From contig JAPWGK010000001.1 in assembly GCA_029641185.1 (NCBI GenBank), positions 942,501-1,006,500 on the forward strand: DNA of 64,000 bases, given 5' to 3'. Numbering within the stretch: the first letter of the stretch is position 1; each line of letters opens with the position of its first letter. A model generated the notes under the pieces. It worked only from the letters and a program-made list of their open reading frames with translations. It was not told the DNA's origin and made no database searches. The position numbers and the translations under genes were made by a program. Shown here piece after piece: positions 56,239 to 64,000 of this stretch. This DNA is from Pseudofabraea citricarpa. Taxonomy: Eukaryota; Ascomycota; Leotiomycetes; Helotiales; Dermateaceae.

Positions 56239-58304
56239 CTAGCCAAAACTGACAATCATTTCCTCAGCCAAATCGATACCAACGGCAGAAACTAGTCCGG
56301 CAACGGCTCCTTTCAATGAACGCGAATCTTCAACACTCCCTGTATCCCAGCTAACGAGATCATTCATCTCTCCCAAGTAATCACGAAGACGTAGCTTTAT
56401 GTGATCAAGGTCTATCTCTGTTTCTAATTGCTCTTTTGACAAAATCCCAGGAATAGACCGCGCAAACACTGGTAAAGAGGCAGTCGAGGAGTCAGACGCA
56501 GAGTCAGAACTCCCGTGGCTATTTCCTTTTTGTTAGTTTGGCTGTCCCTAGTTTGAGTATCATTAGACTTACCTGCTGGACTCTTTACTGGGTTCTTCGA
56601 GAGACATCACTGCATGAGGTTTCTCCTCTTTGCATGACTCTTGACTTAACTTCGTTTCGCGTGAGAGACTCACATACTTTTGTTGATCCAGCTTCTTCTT
56701 TAAAGCATTATCAAGTGGATCCCAGCCGTAAGACTCCGGGTCTAAAATGTACGACGGCGAATAATCACCCTTGTATCTCATCTTTATACAACTATGAATG
56801 TAAAAGCCAGCATACCACCATTGATACCCCATCTCTTTTGCAAATGCGATCTCTTTCAATGCACCAATTTTTCCAAAGTTGTGCTGATGAACAGATTCAT
56901 GATACATAAAGTACACTGCACTTACACATTGTGGTAGAAGATCGAGCACACCAACAGCGACAAGAACTCCGTCCAAACGGTAGCATTGATGGAATGAGCC
57001 TTGATGTTTCTCTTGCCCGGATGGGTTCTCGACAGAAGGAAGTGGAGAAGTGCATAGAAAGTTCTTGAATCCAGCCTTGGATATCCTGTGAGGTGGCTCT
57101 TTGTGCACGATGCGCTGGTAGTTCTCGAATAGAGCATATTTTTCATCGGTAAAGCTATTTGACTCAATCGTAACTTCAAAAGCATGAGAGGGCTCTGGGG
57201 GTGTTTTGACCCGAGGCTTCTCAATCTCGTGTGTCCTTTCAACCAGATCGAAATCAGTATCGCGCTTTTTAGCTTGCTCCCGGGACTTGGGATATAGCCT
57301 TGATGCTTCTTTGGCATACTCATTTCCAAGAACAAATCTGTTGAATCTGTTCAAGACCTGTCGTTGATCCTTAGAAGCACGGAAGCCATGAGAATCGAGC
57401 CGGATAGTATACTGCGGGCAGCATGATCCAAGCAGATCGGGCTTGTACAGAGTTGTTCCTGATCTTCTCCACCCACGATTCAGCAAAGACTGGTAGAATG
57501 CTGGAGTCAGAGACGACGCTTCTGCATAATACGAATAACCTAACCAGGTAGTGTTTTAGTACTTGTGTGTGCTGGGACTAGAGCATAGAAAATATGTTTG
57601 GCAATAGGAGAAACTGCGAGGACTTGAACACGTGCATGAAAAAAAAGTTGCCTGCGTTACTAAAGGCAGACATATGATAACTCGAATAATCCCTAGATGT
57701 CTTTAGATGTCTTTAGATAGTCGAGTAGCTTTGTTGAAAAGTTAAGGTGCTCGAGGAAGTAAAGCCACCCGAGAGAGTTGTTACTCAAAAGCATTGATTG
57801 GCTATTGAGTTGGATCAACAAACTCCTTTCTTTTTCTTCTTCTCCCTCCGTGTATTGAAAAATGAAAGATTTCGTCGTCCTCAGCTACAGCATCTGAACT
57901 TGCAGATACCATGCACATGCGGTCTGAGACTGATTATTGACGAGCCCGAATCCAGCCAAGGCAGCTGACTTGCCACGGCCCAATTGGCTTGCGAATGCAG
58001 ACATACAGGATGACAGACGCCGGAACAATCCCAGGTCCCACGTGTCCCAGGAATCGGGATCAGGGACACGTCGGATGTGTGGGATGGTTTGCTTTTTCGA
58101 GACCTAGCCCGCTACTGTCGTGTGGACGGATGACTTACGTGATGTTGACTTACTTCCGGATTTATTCTTGCAGTAGCCACAACTGCTGTTGCTGTAGCCT
58201 GTGACCGAGTTAGCTGGAAGCCCTTCAGCGTCGTTTATGCATGGAATCTCTGCAGGCCGGGCATCATGGTGTTGTACAAAGATATGCGGGGTCAATACGA
58301 TCAC
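56239..58304 (-). CDS. ATE1: arginyl-tRNA-protein transferase (Ate1)
   Basis: Transfers Arg to N-terminal Asp/Glu of proteins, marking them for the N-degron pathway. Three coding segments: about 58304-58154 with SNSSCGYCKNKSG (the conserved CxxC), a 614-nt intron, 57539 to about 56576 starting SYSYYAEASSLTP then RGWRRSG, CCPQYTIRL, ALKEIAFAKEMGYQWWYAGFYI and MRYKGDYSPSYILDPESY, and a last exon starting HGSSDSAS and ending at 56239. The junctions are in phase (A|GT giving Ser). The true start is unresolved: the frame at 58304 begins with GTG behind a TGA, and no in-frame ATG precedes the CxxC, so a short upstream exon is probably missing (a GGTCACAG acceptor at about 58200 is a candidate). Confidence 0.88.
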
Positions 58305-58628
58305 TCATGAACGGTGAGTGGGATGATGGTGGGGTGGACGTGTCTAAATCAACAACATCGAGCCGTTTGGCCACGGGCTCAAATAATTGGAGAGAGAGGG
58401 GCGAGTAAATAGAGGATGGCATTTAGGGTTCGCCATAGAACGTACCAATGGGAGAGATGAATGACTGGTCGCGCCCAGGGGTCTGCATGACGTTGGACAA
58501 GAGGCGACTGCACGACTTGGGCTCTGCAGAAGAATAGTGCTGCTGCTGGTGCTGCTGGTGCTGCTGCCACGACCTGACACGGTGGGACTGTTGCTGATGC
58601 AAGAAAAAAGACCGGTGAGGTAGCGGGT

Positions 58629-58665
58629 GGGCGGTAGGCGGTAGGCGGTAGACGGTAGACGGTAG
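58629..58665. repeat. (GGCGGTA)n / (GACGGTA)n 7-bp repeat
   Basis: Five near-perfect 7-bp units, the first three with GGC and the next two with GAC. Confidence 0.85.
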
Positions 58666-58745
58666 AAGCCGGTACGTCTCAGAAGGTTGGGGTCGGGAAT
58701 AGAATACAGGGAGGTGGTCTTCGGAGTTGAGTGGTGATGGTGTGT

Positions 58746-58822
58746 AGGAGGAGGAGGAAGAGGAGGAAGAGAAGGGAAAGAGAAGGGAAGGAGAAGAAGG
58801 AGAAGAAGAAGTAGTAGTAGTG
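58746..58822. repeat. polypurine GGA/GAA tract ending in TAG repeats
   Basis: About 65 nt almost entirely of A and G, followed by three to four TAG units. Triplex formation is conceivable but untested. Confidence 0.85.
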
Positions 58823-58875
58823 CTGTAGGTGGTGGTGTATGTATGTAGTACGGACGGACTGTGATAATGATACTT

Positions 58876-58901
58876 TTGGTTTGGTTGGTTTGGTTGGTTT
58901 G
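58876..58901. repeat. TTGGTTGG-type octamer repeat
   Basis: About three copies of a GGTTTGGTT-like unit in tandem. Confidence 0.8.
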
Positions 58902-59010
58902 CCTCTGGTCAGTAGTAGTACCAGGCTTGCAATAGCCTCGTAGCGTACCTGACTGAAATCGGAGCCTTGGAAGGTAAAAGGTGTGGGTGGTGGTGGTAGG
59001 TTGAGGGTTA

Positions 59011-59042
59011 AGGTGAGGTGAGGTGAGGTGAGGTGAGGTGAG
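59011..59042. repeat. (AGGTG)n pentanucleotide repeat
   Basis: Six perfect tandem AGGTG units, plus a partial one. Confidence 0.9.
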
Positions 59043-59197
59043 TGCAATTGAGTTGGGTCGATACAGAGTTAACTTGCTTAGACTCGTTAAGCGCTGCCTG
59101 CACGCCAACACCTACAACCAGAAACAGAGCCCAGGCAGCAGAGGGGGCTGCAGCAGAATAATGCAGAATGCAGAATAATGCAGAGAGGTTGCAGAGT

Positions 59198-59252
59198 GCA
59201 GTGCAGGAGCAGGAGCAGAAGCAGAAGCAGAAGCAGCAGGAGCAAGCAGCCA
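59198..59252. repeat. GCAGGA/GCAGAA hexanucleotide repeat
   Basis: Tandem GCAGGA then GCAGAA units, ending in a GCAGCAGGAGC variant; beside it at about 59155-59185 a GCAGAATAAT word is repeated. Confidence 0.8.
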
Positions 59253-60108
59253 GGTATTTTAAGCAGACAAATAACTGGGAGATAGAAATACATACCTACT
59301 ACAGTACAGTACAGCAGACTTACTGCCTGTGCATTTAGGAGGCTGAAGCCTAAACGGTGCCTATAACCGCCTGAAGAGCCAGCGATCTAACCCCCACTAC
59401 CACCCACTACCACCACTACCACTCCCTCCACTATCCCATCCTGCCCACGCCCACGCATGTCCGCTCTCCGGATGGTCGCCAGTTTGATTTTCCCTGTCCA
59501 AGCCCCGAATTTGAGATCTGAAGGGGAGCCGGCTTCACACTTCAAAAAGTAGCGGGGTCAAGTCAAAAAGAAGTCGGATTACCCTCACCCCTAACTCCTT
59601 TCCCTTGCCCTCCCTTCCCTTCCCTTTTCTTCCTTGACCTCCCCTTCCCTTCCCATATTCTATTCACCAAGCACGAGACAATACCTTTACTACAAAGAGT
59701 CAGAATCTCCTCCCCCCCTGGTTCTGCCCCCCCCTCTCAACCACCCCCGCCGTTCTTGGTCACCCTCACAATAGTCACTTCCAGACTCAAATCTGCTCCT
59801 CTGCCACCACAACAACAGCACACACCCGCCCCCCCCTCGCCAGAACCCAATCCTTCTTGCTTCTTTTTATCTTCTACATACTTCCACTGTTATTACCATT
59901 TCTGCGTGTTGCAGCTTCGAAACCCAAATCATTACCCTTCTCCATATAACCACCGCATTCAGAACTATGTCGCTTCCCGAGCTTTAAAAAAAAATAGCGA
60001 GCAATTCTGAGCCGACCTCTGAACAAGAAATTTTCTCAATTCACCTCGTCTCTTCTTGTGTGCCAACAAGTGCGTTACCGCCCCCGTAGGTGAAGCACCG
60101 CCTTCCTC

Positions 60109-60675
60109 ATGGCGGCGAGCAGTCGCACCATGGAGTCTCGTACAGGCAGGACGAAGCAGCGTAAGTTGTTACTCCCCTCGGAAACAAGGCTGTAGTCAGA
60201 AGCCTGTTTCCGGCCATCCTTGCGGCCTTGTATGCTGATCTGCTTTTCAGGCTATGCAGAGACGGGAGAACGACTGGTGGCCGGTGTGGTCCCCCTCAAC
60301 GAAGCAAAAACTCATGTGCTCCTCATCCAGTCGACACGGAGGAACGGCTGGGTGATTCCCAAGGGTGGGTGGGAGACTGACGAGACATGCACCGAAGCAG
60401 CGCAGCGCGAGGCATGGGAAGAGGCGGGAATTGTGTGCAAGGTGGACTATGACCTGGGCCAGATCACAGAAACCAGAACGGCCAAGCAGATCTCAAAAGA
60501 TGCGCCAAAGGCCCTCTACCAATTCTACCAGTGTACCGTCACAAGGGAAGAGACCGAGTGGCCAGAGATGCACAAGCGGAATCGTTGGTGGGCAACTTAC
60601 GCCGAGGCAAGAAGCTATTTACAGCATCGGCCTGAGCTATTAGAAGCTCTCAATCGAAGCACCATCCAGCGGTAG
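60109..60675 (+). CDS. Nudix hydrolase, diphosphoinositol polyphosphate phosphohydrolase (Aps1-like)
   Basis: Two exons, 60109-60160 and 60251-60675; 158 aa. A basic N-terminus (SRTGRTKQR) precedes ETGERLVAGVVPL. The Nudix box GGWETDETCTEAAQREAWEE followed by AGI (about 63-85) has the conserved Gly, Arg-Glu and Glu-Glu residues. RNGWVIPKGG just upstream is typical of the DIPP/Aps1/Ddp1 group, which removes phosphate from diphosphoinositol polyphosphates and diadenosine polyphosphates and can act on polyphosphate. A downstream ATG at 60130 (MESRTGRTK) is an alternative start. Probably cytosolic/nuclear. The upstream region is long and repeat-rich. Confidence 0.9.
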
Positions 60676-61583
60676 CCTTACGGACCCGGTGTTTCTTCTC
60701 TCTCACGGTGATACAGCCCAATCCTCTACACCATCACGTCAGCGTATTAGTCGATGATACACGAGTGTCAGTATCGCCATGAGCAAGTTGTGGATCCCGG
60801 GTTCAACACAGCAATTGTTCTTGATATCAGGTCATATTACGGGGCATGGCTTTGGGGGCTCTTTTGCTTTCTCCTTTGCACAAAAATGTTGCTTTCTCCA
60901 GCTGCAGTAGATGACAATTCAGCCGCATCTCCTGCTGTGCTCTTTGAACGTCAGATGGACTCGTTATTGACTCGGAGTTGGATAACGTGTTTGTCATACC
61001 GCATTTCCACAAGCGCCTTAACAGATTTTTAATAGAAAAGACTCCCTACTCATAAAAGATTAACAGGCATACAAGGCGTTTAAAAAGGTAGTAGATTTCA
61101 GTATACAGGCAGAAGCTTAAAGACTCAATATCCGCAGGATATCTTGCTATACCAATATAACCACATCAAACATCCACGCGTCTAGTTCTAGAACGCAGAT
61201 TTTAAAGGGCTGAAAACATCGTCCGTAAACTTTAAATAATGTGGATAGAATTCCAAAAAAAAACATAAATGCAAAATCCTTGGTTTCTTTTGTGTAGCAG
61301 TGAGGGCCACAGCCAGTTAGGGAGAATCTTAGCTCTTATAGATAAAAAAAATAAAAAAGCCAGCGTTCACAGCGACAGGTCGCAACGTCATCTCAGTCCA
61401 GTTTGCCGAAAAGGACCAGCAGAGATCGAAAGTTCACCCAGACGACAGCTCGTTTCTCTCACAGACGCGTGAACAATAGCCTCTACCCCACGACGCGTAA
61501 TGGAGTGGTGCACAAACCATTCAACTCGATAACCAGATTCTCATCCATCCTCTTCCTCCTCCTCCTTACTACTACCATCGCAT
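60676..61583. other. intergenic between Nudix gene and LSM1
   Basis: Nudix 3' UTR, AT-rich spacer with poly-A runs near 61256 and 61348, then LSM1 promoter. No gene seen. Confidence 0.5.
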
Positions 61584-62319
61584 ATGGAGAATCTCAACCT
61601 CGAAGACGCCCCTCCTATGGGAGGGGCTCCACCATTGGGCCCTGGGCCACCTCAGCAGAGCCCTCAATTACCACCGCAGATGTTCACGACGGCTGCGCAG
61701 CTGCTCGATATGACCGATAGTAAGATTTCTCATATCCAGACCCTTGGGGGTGTCATTGTTGGGGGCGGGCGCAGATGCAAACGCCGAGCGCATCTCGCGC
61801 CAAAGAGATAGATGCCGCCCAAGAAGATCGCAATGCTGATCTTGAACTCCCTCGCTCTCTAGAAAAACTTATGGTAGCACTGCGCGACGGCCGGAAATTG
61901 ATTGGAGTCTTACGAAGTTGGGATCAGTTCGGTATGCTATGCCTCGAGCAGCCCTGCCTGTCTGTCATGCTCCCAACTGAACCAGTCCTTTAGCAAATCT
62001 CGTCCTCCAACAAACCGTAGAGAGAATATTTGTTCCACCAAGCACCTCCTCGTCTGATCCTACACAGCAGCCAGGTCTATACGCAGACGTCCCACGGGGA
62101 ATCTTCCTCGTCCGCGGCGAGAATGTCCTTCTACTTGGAGAGATAGATCTAGACAAAGATGACGATGCACCACCAGGATATGAGAAAGCGGACGCCGACT
62201 TGGTTACGAAACTAAATAAGGAGAGAAAGGCCAAAGAAGCAAAGAAGGAGAAAATCAGACTGAGAAAGCTTGGGGAGCTAGGTTTTGAGGGAGAGAGCAC
62301 TGGTGAGGCCTTGATTTGA
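61584..62319 (+). CDS. LSM1: Lsm1, cytoplasmic mRNA-decay Sm-like protein
   Basis: Three exons: 61584 to about 61718 (ending DMTD plus A), about 61861-61932, and about 61993-62319. The spliced Sm1 motif reads KKLMVALRDGRKLIGVLRSW then DQFANLVLQ, and Sm2 reads GIFLVRGENVLLLGEID. The N-terminus is Pro/Gly-rich (about 35 residues). The C-terminal helical, Lys/Glu-rich tail (TKLNKERKAKEAKKE) is the Lsm1-specific extension. In the Lsm1-7/Pat1 ring it binds 3' ends of deadenylated mRNA and promotes decapping in P-bodies. A continuous scan misses the junctions because intron 1 stays open in one frame. It is convergent, with a 495-nt gap, with VPS20. Confidence 0.92.
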
Positions 62320-62814
62320 CCTAAAATCAGCAGTTTATACGACCAGAGACAGCGGAGGGAGGATGAGTATCACATGCGGGAGGCAGCAAGGAGAGCAGTG
62401 AATCTGGAGTGTGGGAAAGGGGGGCTGGTACAGGGCAGAATATTGTGAAATGCACCTAGTACCACGCCGGCGGATCAATCAGAAAGCCAGTTAGTTCACG
62501 GCACTTTCGAATCTCAATTCAGCTTGCTTTTTGTGGTTTTGAGAAACTGCTAATATGAGTTTTCAAAGCATTCTTATGAGAATATCTACTTAATTCAATA
62601 AGTAGATGCAATTGGTCACCGATGCTTTATTTTCCATGGGCAGAACAGGTTACAGCTCTCTAACAAGGTAGGAGGAACACAATATTGTTTAGTGAAGAGC
62701 TGGCTGATATATCAAATTGTATATTGGGTATTCACATTATTTCATCAATGCTTAGGTGCCTTCTAACCGCGCAAACTCCTTGCAATGCTCTAAAAACCAA
62801 ATGAACCTGCCCTC
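62320..62814. other. intergenic, convergent 3' flanks
   Basis: AT-rich spacer between the LSM1 and VPS20 stop codons. No gene seen. Confidence 0.5.
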
Positions 62815-63530
62815 CTATGCTAGCATGGCAACTCTTTCTCGCTGCACTTCTCGTTCTCTTTCTCTGGCTTTCGCTCTCTCCTTGGTAGGTAGTTCGTTTG
62901 TAGGAACCTCCGGTAACGGAATGCCTGTGAGTTCGGCCTCGAGAGCCTCCAATTCATCCTCGACCTCGTCCTCGTCTTGATTCGAGATGCGACCACCCAG
63001 CATATCACTCACCTCCTAGAATATAGTGTCAGCATATCCGCATCTCAGATACAGCCGGTATATGAAACATACCTGTTGGTACGCAATAGCATCTGCCGTC
63101 TCACCCATCAGCTTTTCCACATGATCGATGCCGCCCATTTCCTTGTGAATTTCTTGTAGGACATTTGTTCCCTGCTGCAGACCGAAAACGACATCTTTCT
63201 GTACGAGCGCAAACTCCACGCTACTTGTCAACTTCTCCAACTGCTCCAGCTGCGCATCCGTCTTCGCCAGCAAAGACTCCTGGTACTTCTTCCTCCGTAG
63301 TGCCAGTAAGGCTCGTGACTTATCGCCCTTGGCCAACATTTGTTTGGCGATATCTTTCTCCCTGTCGGTGAGGACCGTTATGCGCTTCTGGTACTGGTGT
63401 AACCTATCGCGCTGGTTCTTCATATCCAAGATAGCCCTGCCAATCTGATTAGTATGGGCTCGAAACTGGAATATCGAGAGTCGCACTTATCCTGGGCCGA
63501 GATCTTGTGAGTGCTACTAGAATTACCCAT
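62815..63530 (-). CDS. VPS20: ESCRT-III subunit Vps20 (CHMP6)
   Basis: Three exons: 63530 to about 63487 (MGNSSSTHKISAQDK), about 63437-63073, and about 63016-62815. About 205 aa, close to the yeast length (221). The Gly at position 2 with Ser/Asn following is a probable N-myristoylation signal, known in Vps20. The Snf7-core follows: AILDMKNQRDRLHQYQKRI, REKDIAKQML, KSRALLALRRKKYQE. The acidic C-terminus (QDEDEVEDELEALEAELTG) forms the autoinhibitory/MIM part. It nucleates ESCRT-III on endosomes for multivesicular-body formation. The exon 1 donor (GTGCGA) is atypical but is the one that gives the expected DK-AILD junction. It is divergent from the gene at the right edge. Confidence 0.93.
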
Positions 63531-63812
63531 TGTTGCTGTTGTTACTCTAAGATGCACACGGCTGGACGAGCATGCGACCAGCAGCCCAGACCTGAGGTTG
63601 CGGACCTGAATCAACATCGTCATGCCCACCGTGGCCCCGATAAGCGATAACAGGCACGGAATTACCTTTCACCGGTACCGCATCATGAATTTTTTTGGAG
63701 ATCTGAAATTCAGCTCCGCAGTCGAATTGCATAGCTTCCTTGTTAAACTTTTGTTTATTGGGTTGCCATGTGTTTAGTGCCTATCTAAACAACTGTGTGA
63801 ACTTTTTTTGAC

Positions 63813-64000
63813 ATGGCTTCAAGAGGGTTTCGACCAACTCTTAGCCAGGGTTTGGACAAAGAGGTAACTTTCTCCAGCACGGAATTCTGCTGCAGCTTCT
63901 TAATTGTGTACAGATTTACCAAGTTGTGCGGAAGCTAGCAGATGAGCAGGCGGAGACCGGCGGCAAACGGCTCACGGTTTCCAGCGTATATGACAGCATC
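63813..64000 (+). CDS. 5' end of a gene, possibly Rix7/NVL-type AAA ATPase (partial)
   Basis: Exon 1 is 63813-63863 (MASRGFRPTLSQGLDKE), followed by a 50-nt intron ending CAG; exon 2 starts at 63914 with IYQVVRKLADEQ and TVSSVYDSI and runs off the window. An N-terminal LDKEIYxxVRKL helix followed by a ..VYDSI segment recalls the N-terminal domain of ribosome-biogenesis ATPases of the Rix7/NVL group, but no ATPase motif is inside the window, so this is a guess. The exon structure supports a real gene. Confidence 0.6.

Larger units (their letters stand above)
58305..60108. other. intergenic, 1.8 kb, dense simple repeats
   Basis: Divergent upstream regions of ATE1 and the Nudix gene, and possibly the missing first ATE1 exon. 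It contains at least six different short tandem repeats (listed) and a long polypurine tract. A 255-codon minus-strand frame at 58344-59111 is a repeat product. The right 500 nt is C- and CT-rich leader of the Nudix gene. Confidence 0.5.

Noticed and set aside
58344..59111. 255-codon minus-strand ORF
   Set aside because: Made of translated microsatellites (poly-Leu, poly-Pro, Thr/His runs); open only because repeats lack stops.

Overview
This 64 kb window is nuclear DNA of a filamentous ascomycete (Pezizomycotina; Leotiomycetes is my best guess, by inference only). The evidence is short spliceosomal introns (mostly 45-65 nt) with GTAAGT-like donors, CTAAC/CTAAT-type branch sites and CAG/TAG acceptors; fungal-specific families (DUF7514-like, Stc1, fungal Dicer-like 2, Ime2-type kinase); and long AT-rich or simple-repeat intergenic stretches. 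I rebuilt the gene models by hand. For several I checked that the exon lengths close in frame: Hsp70-like, proteasome alpha-2, the secreted protein, the DUF7514-like protein, Dcl2, cytochrome c, Rrp42, Aps1-like and the 54.8 kb coiled-coil protein. No tRNA, rRNA, transposon or CRISPR could be supported.

Layout. 0-2.7 kb: no gene. 2.7-9.6 kb: an HSPA12-type Hsp70-like ATPase (-) divergent from an RCC1-repeat protein (+), then the proteasome alpha-2 subunit (-) divergent from a membrane RING-CH ubiquitin ligase (+). 10.9-12.2 kb: a small cysteine-rich secreted protein with phospholipase-A2-like motifs, and a small Lys-rich ORF. 13.1-18.8 kb: a DUF7514-like protein and an Stc1-domain protein, both (-). 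18.8-24.2 kb: a 5.4 kb gene-poor stretch with microsatellites. 24.2-32.5 kb: an Ime2/MAK-type kinase and Dicer-like 2, both (+). 33.4-36.5 kb: two related C2H2 zinc-finger genes (-). 36.6-40.1 kb: mostly non-coding, with ORF remnants.

40.1-48.5 kb: an accessory-looking run of a cupin, a 98-aa unknown, an APH-fold kinase-like protein, a Dal5-type MFS transporter and a short-chain dehydrogenase. 49.2-63.5 kb: a compact housekeeping block holding exosome Rrp42, a mitochondrial membrane protein, cytochrome c, anthranilate synthase I, a coiled-coil protein, arginyl-tRNA-protein transferase, an Aps1-type Nudix hydrolase, Lsm1 and Vps20. A further gene runs off the right edge.

Functional links. The proteasome alpha-2 and RING-CH ligase genes share a promoter region, as do cytochrome c and the mitochondrial membrane protein. 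RNA-silencing and RNA-decay genes recur across the window (Stc1, Dcl2, Rrp42, Lsm1). The most notable observations are the PLA2-like motif pair in the secreted protein, Walker A of Dcl2 on a 30-nt exon, a 20-nt exon in the proteasome gene, the zinc-finger pair, and the unresolved relic region at 36.7-40.1 kb.
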